Assembly: GCA_019634925.1 (NCBI GenBank) | Contig: JAHCAL010000003.1 | Location: forward strand, 496,001 to 560,000 | DNA from: Pseudomonadales bacterium | GTDB lineage: Bacteria; Pseudomonadota; Gammaproteobacteria; Pseudomonadales; Azotimanducaceae | DNA: 64,000 bases | Direction of reading: 5' to 3' | In this document: piece by piece, positions 9,334 to 17,814 of the stretch | How positions within the stretch are numbered: the stretch's first letter is position 1 | Layout: every line of letters starts with the position of its first letter | Notes under the pieces: generated by a model | The model's input: only the letters and a program-made list of their open reading frames with translations | Told to the model about the DNA's origin: nothing | Database searches by the model: none | Program-made: the position numbers and the translations under genes

Positions 9334-10023
9334 ATGCAGAAACTGGGTGCGGAGTTCTTTGGTACGTTCTGGCTCGTGCTGGGCGGGTGCGGCAGCGCGG
9401 TGCTGGCCGCCGCGTTTCCGGAGGTCGGGATCGGGCTCCTGGGCGTTTCGCTCGCCTTCGGCCTGACGGTGCTGACCATGGCCTACGCCATCGGACACAT
9501 TTCCGGGTGTCACCTCAATCCGGCGGTTTCCGTGGGGCTCTGGCTGGGCGGGCGTTTTGCCGCCCGCGACCTCGGCCCCTACATCGTCGCGCAGGTACTC
9601 GGCGGACTCGCGGCCGGTGGCGTGCTGTACCTGATCGCCAGCGGCCAGGCCGGGTTCGACGTGAGCGCCGGATTCGCCGCCAACGGCTACGGCGAGCACT
9701 CGCCGGGCGGCTACAGCCTGGTCGCCGCACTGACCGCCGAAGTGGTCATGACCATGATGTTCCTGATCGTGATCCTCGGCGCGACCGACGGGCGTGCGCC
9801 GGCCGGATTCGCGCCCATCGCGATCGGCCTGTGCCTGACGCTGATCCACCTGATCAGTATTCCGGTGACCAACACTTCGGTGAACCCGGCGCGCAGCACG
9901 GCTGTCGCGCTCTATGTCGGTGACTGGGCGGTGGCCCAGCTGTGGCTGTTCTGGGTCGCGCCGATCGTCGGCGCCGCGCTCGGGGCGGTGGTCTACCGGT
10001 TCCTCGGCAAGTCGAATGGTTGA
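9334..10023 (+). CDS. aqpZ: Aquaporin Z
   Basis: A water channel of 229 residues with six transmembrane helices. Both pore NPA boxes are intact: [11 protein letters not shown] in the first half and [11 protein letters not shown] in the second. The arginine after the second NPA, part of the selectivity filter, is present, and the filter His is likely the one in ISGCHLNPA or LIHLISIP. The start [15 protein letters not shown] and the motif [11 protein letters not shown] are typical of proteobacterial AqpZ. ATG 9334 is preceded by GAGGGGGA at 9322-9329. The solA-like gene starts 15 bases downstream, so the two are probably cotranscribed. Confidence 0.95.
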   Translation: MQKLGAEFFGTFWLVLGGCGSAVLAAAFPEVGIGLLGVSLAFGLTVLTMAYAIGHISGCHLNPAVSVGLWLGGRFAARDLGPYIVAQVLGGLAAGGVLYLIASGQAGFDVSAGFAANGYGEHSPGGYSLVAALTAEVVMTMMFLIVILGATDGRAPAGFAPIAIGLCLTLIHLISIPVTNTSVNPARSTAVALYVGDWAVAQLWLFWVAPIVGAALGAVVYRFLGKSNG

Positions 10024-10038
10024 GACCGGCCGGCTCCC

Positions 10039-11271
10039 GTGCGTGACTGTGCGGTCATCGTCGCCGGCCTCGGCGCCATGGGCTCGGCGACCCTCGCCGA
10101 GCTCGCCCGCCGCGGTGTGCGTACGCTCGGCATCGAACGGTTCGGGATCGGTCACGGACACGGGTCGAGTGGTGGCGATACCCGGCTGATCCGCAAGGCG
10201 TATTTCGAGCATCCGGACTACGTACCGTTGCTCGAACGTGCCTGGCAGGGCTGGCGCGCCCTGGAAGCAGAGACCGGTCGCATACTGCTCCACGCCACCG
10301 GCATCCTCTACGCGGGGGCGCCCGACGAACCGCTGATCGGTGGCAGCCTGCGCGCCGCGGCCCTGCACGGCCTCGCGGTCGAAACGCTGGACGCGACCGC
10401 GCTGGCCTTACGGTTTCCGATGTTTCGTATGCCGCAGGACCTGGCTGTAGTGTTCGAGCCGGAAGCTGGGTTCGTGCTCGCCGAGGCGGGCGTGCGTGCG
10501 GCAATCGAAGTCGCCCGTGCGCGCGGAGCAGTATTGCATACGGGGGAACGGTTGCTGTCCTGGCGCGCCGACGGATCCGGCGTCGCCGTCACCACCGATC
10601 GTGGGCGCTATCGGGCCGACCGGCTGGTACTGACGCTCGGCAGCTGGTCGCAGCGGCTGCTGGGACCGATGCCGTTCACACTCACCGTGACCCGGCAGAC
10701 GCTGTTCTGGACCCATCCTGCACGTCAGCAGGAACATGCGCTCGGACGTATGCCGGCCTGGGCCGTGCAGCCGCGCGGCGCACGCGGCCTGTACTACGGT
10801 TTCCCCGCGCTGGACGCCCTGCATCTTGCGGATCGGGAGTATGCGGAGCTGCGCCCCGGTGTGAAGCTCGCGCTGCATCTGCCGGGCGCAACGGTCGAGC
10901 CCGACGCGCGGCTCGCGCCCGCGGACGTCGGTGAGTATCTGCGCGTCATGCAGACCGTGCGGACGTTTCTCCCGGGCCTCGACGGCCCGTGGAGCGGGGC
11001 GGCGGTCTGTCGCTACACGCTGTCCCGCGACGAGCACTTCATCGTCGAGCCGCACGCCGTCCATCCGCAAGTGGTCTACGCCTGCGGGTTCAGCGGGCAC
11101 GGCTTCAAGTTCGCACCGGTCTTCGGTGACGCGCTCGCGGACCTGGCTGTCCAGGGCGCCACGGCGTTGCCGATCGCCTTCCTGGCGTCGGCCGGGCGCG
11201 AGGCCCCGGCACTCAGCGCACCCGCAGCAGGCGGGCGGGAAGGAGCGAAAGGAGCAACAGGGATCCAATGA
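10039..11271 (+). CDS. solA: N-methyl-L-tryptophan oxidase / sarcosine oxidase family flavoprotein
   Basis: A 410-residue FAD-dependent amine oxidase of the monomeric sarcosine oxidase family. These oxidise N-methyl amino acids to the amino acid, formaldehyde and H2O2. The N-terminal dinucleotide-binding motif is VAGLGAMGSA followed by GIERF. Cys324 in AAVCRYTLSRDEHF aligns with the cysteine that carries covalent FAD in SolA/MSOX, and GFSGHGFKFAPV near the C terminus is the family signature. GTG 10039 is the start, 15 bases after aqpZ. The 3' end overlaps the convergent small gene at 11213 by 59 bases. The exact substrate (N-methyltryptophan, sarcosine or pipecolate) is not decided by sequence. 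Confidence 0.8.
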   Translation: MRDCAVIVAGLGAMGSATLAELARRGVRTLGIERFGIGHGHGSSGGDTRLIRKAYFEHPDYVPLLERAWQGWRALEAETGRILLHATGILYAGAPDEPLIGGSLRAAALHGLAVETLDATALALRFPMFRMPQDLAVVFEPEAGFVLAEAGVRAAIEVARARGAVLHTGERLLSWRADGSGVAVTTDRGRYRADRLVLTLGSWSQRLLGPMPFTLTVTRQTLFWTHPARQQEHALGRMPAWAVQPRGARGLYYGFPALDALHLADREYAELRPGVKLALHLPGATVEPDARLAPADVGEYLRVMQTVRTFLPGLDGPWSGAAVCRYTLSRDEHFIVEPHAVHPQVVYACGFSGHGFKFAPVFGDALADLAVQGATALPIAFLASAGREAPALSAPAAGGREGAKGATGIQ

Positions 11272-11650
11272 CGATGTAGACCGGTGGCCACCCGTTGCGC
11301 GTGTCGTTCGGGCCGGCGCCACCGGTACCGGAAGGTTCGAGTGCCACCTCGACTGTCATGGCGTGACCTTCGTCACCGTGTACCGTGAAGGCGTATCGAT
11401 GTCCACGGACTCCGGCCACGCGAAACGATCCGTCCTCCCGGGTCTCCACGGTAATGGGAGACATCCTCGCATCGGTGAGGTCCTGCACTTCCAGGTAGCT
11501 CCCGCCCGCGGCGCTGCCATCCGAATAGGCGAGGGTGCCTGCCACCTGGGTCCCTTCGAGGACATGCAGGTCAAGGGTCATTTCGTGCGCGACGCCTTCG
11601 GCCGACGCCAGCATCGCCAGAACGAGCAGCCGGATGACAGGGACGCTCAC
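11213..11650 (-). CDS. Small exported protein with C-terminal membrane anchor, NikL/NikN-like
   Basis: From GTG 11650-11648, which overlaps the preceding stop as GTGA, the product is 145 residues. It has a signal sequence (IRLLVLAMLASAEGVA), a beta-rich carboxypeptidase-regulatory-like middle (GTLAYSDGSAAGGSYLEVQD) and a C-terminal membrane helix (YIVIGSLLLLSLLPARLL). Small periplasmic proteins with one C-terminal helix accompany Ni/Co uptake systems as NikL/NikN-type parts. It is the last gene of the operon with a DUF4198 protein, a TonB receptor and HupE. A role in metal capture is inferred from this company. The 3' end overlaps solA by 59 bases. Confidence 0.65.
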   Translation of the reverse strand: MSVPVIRLLVLAMLASAEGVAHEMTLDLHVLEGTQVAGTLAYSDGSAAGGSYLEVQDLTDARMSPITVETREDGSFRVAGVRGHRYAFTVHGDEGHAMTVEVALEPSGTGGAGPNDTRNGWPPVYIVIGSLLLLSLLPARLLRVR

Positions 11651-12354
11651 GGGGACGGCAACGCCTCGAAGCCCATCAGGTACTCGTAACTGACCTCGGT
11701 GTGTGTCTGTGTCTCGACCGCGAGGCGTTTGCCTGCCCACAGCCGGTTGAACCCGGCCTCCGGAACGAATCCGGCAATGCCTCGTGCGTCCGTCGGGCCG
11801 GCATCACCCGCTTCGCCGTGTCCCAGGGCGACTCCGGAAGCCGGCTCGCCGTTCAGCAACACCCTCACCAGCATGACCTCCCCGGCGACGGGCCGGTCTG
11901 CCGTTACCGGCACGACTTCGAAAGCCTGGCCGAGCGGGCGTGTCACCCGTTCCGTCCAGTCAAGGACGGTCTTGTGATACTTGAGCGCGAGGGTGGCGGA
12001 ATGAGCCCCTCGGGTTTCGTTCATGGGCAGATTGACGCTGCGGCCCATTCGATCTCGGCTCCATATGCCGTTATCGTAGTGAGCAGCCACCAGCACTGCC
12101 GAATCGGGTACCAGTACGCGCGGGTACTCGGTGTCCTCCAGCCGTTCTACGTCCAGTGACTGGCCGTCGGCGTCCATGGCCATGATGTATCTGAGCTTTT
12201 CGGGTTCCAGCGGCTCAAGCGCGCCGGCGTGGCCGCCGAACAGCACGGCGAAGCCCCCGCGTTCGTCGCGCTCCAGCCAGACGGTGTGGGCGAGGCAAGG
12301 GGAGACCCGTGTCAGGAACAGGATTGCCAGGCAGATCGGGATCAGTTTGCGCAT
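11647..12354 (-). CDS. DUF4198 domain periplasmic protein, metal uptake associated
   Basis: A 235-residue exported protein. The signal peptide is MRKLIPICLAILFLTRVSPCLA, cut before HTVWLERDERG. DUF4198 proteins begin this way, with a conserved His just after the signal, and occur beside nickel and cobalt importers (NikK-like). The mature protein is beta-rich with an Ig-like repeat near GEVMLVRVLLNGEPASGVAL. It lies 15 bases after the TonB receptor gene, and its stop overlaps the start of the 145-residue gene, so translation is probably coupled. A role in binding or delivering metal in the periplasm is inferred. Confidence 0.8.
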   Translation of the reverse strand: MRKLIPICLAILFLTRVSPCLAHTVWLERDERGGFAVLFGGHAGALEPLEPEKLRYIMAMDADGQSLDVERLEDTEYPRVLVPDSAVLVAAHYDNGIWSRDRMGRSVNLPMNETRGAHSATLALKYHKTVLDWTERVTRPLGQAFEVVPVTADRPVAGEVMLVRVLLNGEPASGVALGHGEAGDAGPTDARGIAGFVPEAGFNRLWAGKRLAVETQTHTEVSYEYLMGFEALPSP

Positions 12355-12369
12355 CGCTTCATCGCTCCA

Positions 12370-14412
12370 TCACAGGTCCATCTGCAAGCCCAGGCGGAAC
12401 TGGCGCGGCGCTCCCGGCGCATACAGCGACGTACCTCCGATGATGAACTGGCTCGGCGAGTAGGTTTCGTCGGTCAGGTTTTCGATGCGGGCGTACAATC
12501 TCCACAGCGCGCTACGGGAGAATACCAATCCGAGATCGAGCAGCTCGTAACCTTCGGCATACGCGCTGTTGATGTCGTTCAGGGCGAAATCGCCGACGCC
12601 ACGCCAGCTCACGTTGAGCTGCCACGTCGGAAGAAAACGCCAATCGGCTCGCATCGTCGCGGAGTATTCGGCGACGCCGCCCACGTCGTTGCCGACCAGG
12701 GCGGGGCTATCGTTGCGGACGATCTCGGCGTCGGCGGTTCCGAACACAGCCGTGAAGGTCAGCGTGTCCAGCGGGGCCCAGGTCAGCTGGCCCTCGACGC
12801 CGCTGCGCTCGGTTACGCCGTAGTTTTCGAATACTCCGGGCGCCACGGTGCGCACCTCGCCGTCCGAATCGAGCCGGTAGGCCGCAAGGTCGATCTCGAG
12901 ACGTGGGGTCGGGTTCCAGGTCATGCCGAGCTCGTATTGTCTGAACGTCACCGGATCGAGGTTGGTGGCTTCGGGCTGGTACTTGATCCACCCGTTCGGC
13001 AGGCTGAACCCCTCGGCGTAGCTCACCCGCGTCTCCAGCGTGTCGTGCCATGCGGACCGGATCCCCAGCTTGGGACTCAGGGCATCGATGTCGTTCAGAT
13101 CGGCGCATGGGGCGGTGCTGGTCTCTGGCCCCGTGGGACGGCATCTGCCATTGAATCTGTCGTAGCGCAGGCCGATCGAGGGCATCAACAGCCGGTGCCA
13201 GTCCGCCTGAAGCTCGGTGAATGCCGACACGCTATCCAACTCGGAATCCCGATCGTTGATCGCCGGCGCCGTGCGGATGCGGTTGTCGAGGCCATCGTAG
13301 TATTGGTACCGGGTGGATTCCCTGAACGTCTCCACGCCCGTAACCCACTTCAAAGGCGTGCCGGCCGCGTCATGCCGGCCGTTGAAGCTCAAGCCGGCGC
13401 CGACGACCTTCCGGTCGTAGGTCTCCTCCCTCTGGCGCCACTCGGCCCCGGTGGGCCGGGTGAACCAGCGACTGAAGTCCTGGGTCGTGCCGTAGATGAA
13501 GCCGAGCAGCTTCAGTTCGTCCGTGGCACGGTAATTGAGGTCGAAACGGGCCGTGGCAAACGACTTCTCGGCCCCGTCGTTCTGCATGTTCGGATCGATT
13601 CCGTAGGGGTCCGACCGATACTGCGTCTCGGTCACGTATCCGGCATTGTTGCTGTCTGCTTCATGCCATCGTCCGGACAGCGCAAGTTCCCAATCGGTGC
13701 CAAGCGCCGTGCGCCAGCGGCCCGCGAACGTCGAATGTTCCGAGTCGGAACGGGGGCGGTAGCCGTCACTGCGTTGGTGCTGCAGGGCCAGGTTCGTCTG
13801 GTGTGCCGGACCCGGGCGCGCAGCGAAGGCGGCCTGTACGTCCAGCAGTCCATCCGATCCGCCGCTGACATCGATTTCCCGATACTCGCCGCCTGAGCGG
13901 GTATCGACCTTCAACAGGCCGCCGCGATTGTAGTTTCCGTACAAGGCGGAGACCGGGCCCTTGAACACGGTCAGCTCGGCGATCTCGAGCGGTACCACGA
14001 CGTTCATGTCGACGTATCCATCCGCGTGGGACATGGCCTCGTTCAGGGGCACGCCGTCCAGCACCACCCCGAGATCACCGCCATGGCCGCCGCCACCGAA
14101 TCCGCGGATCGTGATGGAGTCCGCGACGCCAGGCAGTCCGAACTGCCGGACACTCATGCCGGACACGCTCTCCAGAACGCCCGTGAGTCGCACCAGTTCC
14201 AGTTCCCGGATCCGTTCGGCATCGAAGCGTTCTGCCGAAAAAGCCTGGTTACGGCTGTTAATGAGCTGGCCCTTGACGACGACCTCCTCCAGGAGACGGC
14301 TTTCGTCCCGGTCCGGCGATGCCGCGGCGTCAACGCCAGGTTGGGCGAGGGCGACCGGGGCACCCAGCACCATGCACAGGACACCGGCGCCGGCAATGGA
14401 TCGATCTTTCAT
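12370..14412 (-). CDS. TonB-dependent outer membrane receptor
   Basis: A 680-residue receptor. A signal peptide (MKDRSIAGAGVLCMVLGAPVALA) is followed by a TonB box-like segment (LLEEVVVKGQ). The plug domain runs to about residue 170 (VSGMSVRQFGLPGVADSITI, FKGPVSALYGNYNRGG). The rest is a beta barrel with a typical C-terminal strand ending PRQFRLGLQMDL. Such receptors import scarce ligands using TonB energy. The neighbours (HupE/UreJ, DUF4198, small anchored protein) point to a nickel or cobalt complex rather than an iron siderophore. His-rich GFGGGGHGGD in the plug is compatible with metal binding. The ligand is inferred. Confidence 0.9.
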   Translation of the reverse strand: MKDRSIAGAGVLCMVLGAPVALAQPGVDAAASPDRDESRLLEEVVVKGQLINSRNQAFSAERFDAERIRELELVRLTGVLESVSGMSVRQFGLPGVADSITIRGFGGGGHGGDLGVVLDGVPLNEAMSHADGYVDMNVVVPLEIAELTVFKGPVSALYGNYNRGGLLKVDTRSGGEYREIDVSGGSDGLLDVQAAFAARPGPAHQTNLALQHQRSDGYRPRSDSEHSTFAGRWRTALGTDWELALSGRWHEADSNNAGYVTETQYRSDPYGIDPNMQNDGAEKSFATARFDLNYRATDELKLLGFIYGTTQDFSRWFTRPTGAEWRQREETYDRKVVGAGLSFNGRHDAAGTPLKWVTGVETFRESTRYQYYDGLDNRIRTAPAINDRDSELDSVSAFTELQADWHRLLMPSIGLRYDRFNGRCRPTGPETSTAPCADLNDIDALSPKLGIRSAWHDTLETRVSYAEGFSLPNGWIKYQPEATNLDPVTFRQYELGMTWNPTPRLEIDLAAYRLDSDGEVRTVAPGVFENYGVTERSGVEGQLTWAPLDTLTFTAVFGTADAEIVRNDSPALVGNDVGGVAEYSATMRADWRFLPTWQLNVSWRGVGDFALNDINSAYAEGYELLDLGLVFSRSALWRLYARIENLTDETYSPSQFIIGGTSLYAPGAPRQFRLGLQMDL

Positions 14413-14440
14413 GAATAGGGTCCTCGTTTCGTTGCGGGGA

Positions 14441-15205
14441 TCAGTCGTGGCGATGGGGTGGGTCGTCGCCGTGGCTGTGCCAGGCGCTGTCGGTGGTCAT
14501 GCCGCCCACGCCGTCCAGGTGATGTACGTAGTCGTGAAGCTGATACAGCATCAGCAGCAGTCCGGCGCCGCACATCGCGCCGTTGGCGATCCGGCTCAGG
14601 GGTGTCCAGACCACGGTCTGGCGCCAGGCATTGATGACCACCCCCATGACGCACAGGGCAGCGATCTGGCCCAACTCGACGCCCAGGTTGAACCAGAGGA
14701 TCTTGCCGATCAGACCTGGTTCATCGGCCAGCGTCAGTATCTGCAGCTGGCCCGACAGGCCGAAACCGTGCGCCAGGCCGAACAGAAACACCATTGCCAG
14801 CAGGCTCGGCGGCTGACACCTGAACAGGGACTGGAAGCCCCCCAGGTTCTCGAAGGCTTTGTAGACGACCGTTCCGGCAATGAAGGCGTCGACCAGATGC
14901 TGGTCTGCTGCGATGCGCCACGGCGTGGCGCCGATGAGCACCACTGTGTGTCCGACCGTAAACGCGGTGATGAACTTCACGATGTCGGTGAAGCGGTGCA
15001 GGAAAAAGACGACCCCGAACAGGAACAGCAGATGGTCGTAGCCGGTGAGCATGTGTTCTGCGCCGGTCCACACGTAGTCGTACCAGTCGCCATCAGCCAG
15101 GCGCTGCCGCGCGGCTTCCGGTACGTCGTGGGCCGATGCCGTAGCTGAGATGACGGCCAGCAGCGCTACCAGCGGCAGCAGGTGCCAGCGTGGCCTGGCG
15201 TTCAT
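14441..15205 (-). CDS. HupE/UreJ family membrane protein, metal permease
   Basis: A 254-residue protein with a signal-like start (HLLPLVALLAVISATASA) then HDVPEAARQRL, and six to seven membrane helices. Family features are TGYDHLLFLFGVVFFL, FTVGHTVVL, FGLAHGFGLSGQL and NLGVELGQI. Conserved His and Asp residues in these helices carry Ni2+ or Co2+ in HupE/UreJ permeases. The C-terminal tail is His-rich (HSHGDDPPHRHD). ATG 15205-15203 follows a G-rich ribosome site. It is the first gene of the four-gene uptake operon, and its promoter region is shared with the BlaI-type regulator. Confidence 0.85.
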   Translation of the reverse strand: MNARPRWHLLPLVALLAVISATASAHDVPEAARQRLADGDWYDYVWTGAEHMLTGYDHLLFLFGVVFFLHRFTDIVKFITAFTVGHTVVLIGATPWRIAADQHLVDAFIAGTVVYKAFENLGGFQSLFRCQPPSLLAMVFLFGLAHGFGLSGQLQILTLADEPGLIGKILWFNLGVELGQIAALCVMGVVINAWRQTVVWTPLSRIANGAMCGAGLLLMLYQLHDYVHHLDGVGGMTTDSAWHSHGDDPPHRHD

Positions 15206-15462
15206 CGTCGTCGGATCCCCCCGGGTACCTCGATCGTGTTCGGGCGCTTTGTAGCACGCGCTGCCAGCACCGATAAGCGATCGGTTATCGACGCGAACGG
15301 ATAGGGCGGATTCGCGCGCGAGCGGGAGCGGGTGCCCCGCCCGGTAGACTGGGGGTTGCATAACCCGCGCTAACTGTTCGCAGTATCGCCAGCTCTCGAC
15401 ATCATCGGCTTTCCCGGCCCGATCGGGTACGATGTGTGCTCAAGGGGCCGAGGGAGGCTGGA
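15206..15462. promoter_or_regulatory. Divergent control region, hupE operon / blaI-type gene
   Basis: This 257-base region lies between the metal-uptake operon and the regulator pair. It contains the 20-bp palindrome listed separately. TACGAT at 15428-15433 is a possible -10 for the regulator gene, with no clear -35. AGGGAGG at 15451-15457 is a strong ribosome site, five bases ahead of TTG 15463. No other element was found. Confidence 0.45.
15271..15290. promoter_or_regulatory. 20-bp palindrome, candidate operator
   Basis: CGATAAGCGATCGGTTATCG reads the same on both strands except for one symmetric pair of positions (G against G). It lies 66 bases upstream of hupE and 173 bases upstream of the BlaI-type start. 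BlaI/MecI/CopY repressors bind as dimers to palindromes of about this size. The sequence is not the classic TACA-TGTA operator, so ownership by the adjacent repressor is inference. Confidence 0.55.
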
Positions 15463-15921
15463 TTGAGCAAGGACTCCAGATTGCTGGGCAACTGGTTCGG
15501 CGTACGCCGTCCGCGTGCGCGAATGCCGGTACTCGGTGAGCGCGAGCTGGCCACGCTGGAGGCACTCTGGCTGCATCCTGCGTCCACCGCCCAGGAGATC
15601 ATTGACCACGCGAAGCACTGGAAGGTCAGCTTGAGTACGGTGCAGAGCACGCTCGAGCGCCTGCACCGGAAGGGCCTGGCCAGCCGAACCAAGCATTTTC
15701 GCGCCTACCGCTACGAGGCTGTGGTGACGCGCAGCGAGATCATCAGTTCGCTGCTCCACGACATGATGGAGGAAATCTCGGGGGGCGACATGGCGCCGGT
15801 GGTATCGGGCTTTGTCGACTTCCTGGGAAGCGACCCATCCGGAGTCGATCGGCTCCTCGAGATGATGCAGCGACAGGGGTCCGCCGCTCCGGATCGATCG
15901 GAGAGAGGCGAGGGTGGGTGA
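15463..15921 (+). CDS. BlaI/MecI/CopY family transcriptional repressor
   Basis: A winged-helix repressor of 152 residues from TTG 15463; GTG 15436 would add nine residues. The N-terminal domain carries the family core: LGERELATLEALW, STAQEIIDHA, SLSTVQSTLERLHRKGLASR. The C-terminal part (ITSSLLHDMMEEISGG-like region) is the dimerisation helix set. BlaI-type repressors are cut by a partner M56 protease to release their genes. The partner follows directly with an 8-base overlap. The neighbours are metal-uptake genes, not a beta-lactamase, so the regulon is probably the divergent operon. Confidence 0.85.
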   Translation: MSKDSRLLGNWFGVRRPRARMPVLGERELATLEALWLHPASTAQEIIDHAKHWKVSLSTVQSTLERLHRKGLASRTKHFRAYRYEAVVTRSEIISSLLHDMMEEISGGDMAPVVSGFVDFLGSDPSGVDRLLEMMQRQGSAAPDRSERGEGG

Positions 15922-16867
15922 GGTGGCGCAGTACGTGCTGCAGGCCCTGCTGTCCTGGCTGGTGATCACCATCGCCGCCTCGCGAATGGCTGCGTTCTGC
16001 TACCCTTACTTTCGTAGCCTGACGATGCGCGGCGCCGCCAGCGACCGCTCGGTCACGCAGCTCACCTATGGCGCGCTCGGCCCGCTGGTGGCCAGCCTGG
16101 GCGCAATGCTCATGATGCATCCGGAAACTGCCGCGATCTTCGTGCCTGAGCATTGCCATGCCGATAACTGTCTACCGCACCGCCCGGAGATCAGTATCGC
16201 GGGTCCGGTGGGCGCGGGCATCGTCCTGGCCAGCCTGGCGGCGGTCCTGCTCACCATGGGCGCATTCCACGGTTCGCTTGTGCGGGCCTGGCGGCGGCTG
16301 CGCGCGCTTCGCGCGTTGGCGATCAACGGTAGAGAACAGGTGCTGTACCAGGTGGTGGACGATTCGCGGCTTCTGGCATGGTGCGCGGGTATCCTGCGTC
16401 CACGGATCTTCCTTTCCACTGGCCTGATCACCGCATTGAGCAAGGCGGAACTCGAGATCGTGCTGAACCACGAGCGCGCGCATGCCCGACGTCGGGACAA
16501 TCTCCGCCACCTGCTGCTGCATTGGCTCTCGCTTCCCTGGACGGCCACCCAACGCCAACGCCTGCTTGCAGACTTCGCCTCCAGCACCGAATCGGCATGC
16601 GACCAGATGGCATGCAGACGCTCGGGCGATCACGACGTTCTGATGGCGCTCTTGAGGCGGCTTCAGCACGCACAGACCGCGGTCGTCCCCGGGAACCGGC
16701 TGGGTTTTCACCAGATCGGCGTGGAGTACCGAATCAAGGCATTGGCGCAACCGCGGACCAGCTCGTTGGCAGCCGCGTGGGTGTTCATCGGCATGTTCCT
16801 GCTCACGGGCCTGCTGCTGCTGACCGGCATGACGCACCGCGCACTCGAGGTGCTCACCCGTATCTGA
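15914..16867 (+). CDS. M56 family (BlaR1-like) membrane metallopeptidase
   Basis: A 317-residue membrane protein starting at GTG 15914. Hydrophobic helices lie near residues 5-25, 50-70, 95-120 and 290-312. The zinc motif HERAH sits in VLNHERAHARRRDNLRH, with a downstream Glu/Asp in STESACDQMAC as likely third ligand. BlaR1 and MecR1 use this domain to inactivate BlaI/MecI. The penicillin-binding sensor domain of BlaR1 is absent here, as the protein ends after the last helix. The stimulus must therefore come by another route, perhaps metal status. It is coupled to the repressor gene. Confidence 0.85.
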   Translation: MGEVAQYVLQALLSWLVITIAASRMAAFCYPYFRSLTMRGAASDRSVTQLTYGALGPLVASLGAMLMMHPETAAIFVPEHCHADNCLPHRPEISIAGPVGAGIVLASLAAVLLTMGAFHGSLVRAWRRLRALRALAINGREQVLYQVVDDSRLLAWCAGILRPRIFLSTGLITALSKAELEIVLNHERAHARRRDNLRHLLLHWLSLPWTATQRQRLLADFASSTESACDQMACRRSGDHDVLMALLRRLQHAQTAVVPGNRLGFHQIGVEYRIKALAQPRTSSLAAAWVFIGMFLLTGLLLLTGMTHRALEVLTRI

Positions 16868-16950
16868 CTCACCGGAGCCCGCATGGTTGGCCGTGCGCGT
16901 GCGATCGCGATAGCCCGGCTCACGGGCATACGCCTGGCGACGAAGGCGGG

Positions 16951-17814
16951 TCAGACCGGATCCCGGCCCGACTCGATCCGGTCGGCGAGTTCCTCCACGG
17001 CGCTGCGCCGGCCCGGCTCGCGCAGCGCACCGGCGGTCAACCCGCCGTCGACCACATGCTGCTGCCCGGTCACGAACGTCGACTCGTCGCTCGCGAGGAA
17101 CAGGGCCATGTCCGCGATGTCCTGGCCGCGCCCGACCCGTCGGATCGGTGAGGCGGTGCCCTCGAGCGCTTCGAGTTCCGCGGAGAAGCGCATCTTCGTC
17201 GCGTAGTTCCAGTTGCGGGCATTGGCGAAGATGGCGGTGGCTATGAACCCCGGACAGATCGCATTGACGCGGATCCCGAACTCGCCGAGTTCGACCGCCG
17301 CCGAGCGCGTGATGCTGATCACGGCCGACTTCATGGCGCTGTAGACGTGCGGCCCGTAGCCGGCCCGCAGGCCGGCGACCGATGCCGTGTTGATGATGCT
17401 CCCGGATCCCTGCGCCTGCATGACGCGCGCCGCATGCTTGATGCCGGCGAGCACACCGGTGAACAGGACGTCGACGGCGCGCCGGTAGGCGTCGCCGAGG
17501 TCGATTTCGGTGACGGTGCCGCCGACGCCGCCGTAGCCCGCGTTGTTGAACATGCAGTCGAGCCGGCCGTACTCGGCGACGGCGCGTTCGACCAGGGCGG
17601 CGACGTCCGCTTCCCGGGAGACGTCGGTGAGCTGGAACGTGACGTCCGGGCCGAGTTCGCGCGCGAGCGCGGCGCCAGGTTCCGCCTGCAGGTCACCGAC
17701 CACCACACGCGCGCCTTCGCCGACGAACCGGCGGACCGTCGCGAGACCCATGCCCGACGCCCCGCCCGTGATCACGGCGACCTTTCCGGCCAGGCGGCCG
17801 TTCGCGCCGCTCAT
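16951..17814 (-). CDS. Short-chain dehydrogenase/reductase (SDR)
   Basis: A 287-residue classical SDR, NAD(P)(H)-dependent. The cofactor motif is TGGASGMG at residues 16-23 and the NAG motif is NNAG near 90-93. The catalytic residues are Ser145, Tyr158 and Lys162 (YSAMK). Asp41 after the second strand favours NAD(H). The C-terminal loop VVDGGLTAG is typical. ATG 17814 overlaps the stop of the MFS gene as ATGA, so the two form an operon. Members oxidise alcohols or reduce ketones of many kinds; no substrate can be named. Confidence 0.9.
   Translation of the reverse strand: MSGANGRLAGKVAVITGGASGMGLATVRRFVGEGARVVVGDLQAEPGAALARELGPDVTFQLTDVSREADVAALVERAVAEYGRLDCMFNNAGYGGVGGTVTEIDLGDAYRRAVDVLFTGVLAGIKHAARVMQAQGSGSIINTASVAGLRAGYGPHVYSAMKSAVISITRSAAVELGEFGIRVNAICPGFIATAIFANARNWNYATKMRFSAELEALEGTASPIRRVGRGQDIADMALFLASDESTFVTGQQHVVDGGLTAGALREPGRRSAVEELADRIESGRDPV

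Noticed and set aside
15463..16867. Beta-lactam resistance regulation by the BlaI/M56 pair
   Set aside because: No beta-lactamase or penicillin-binding sensor domain is present, and the neighbours are metal-uptake genes.
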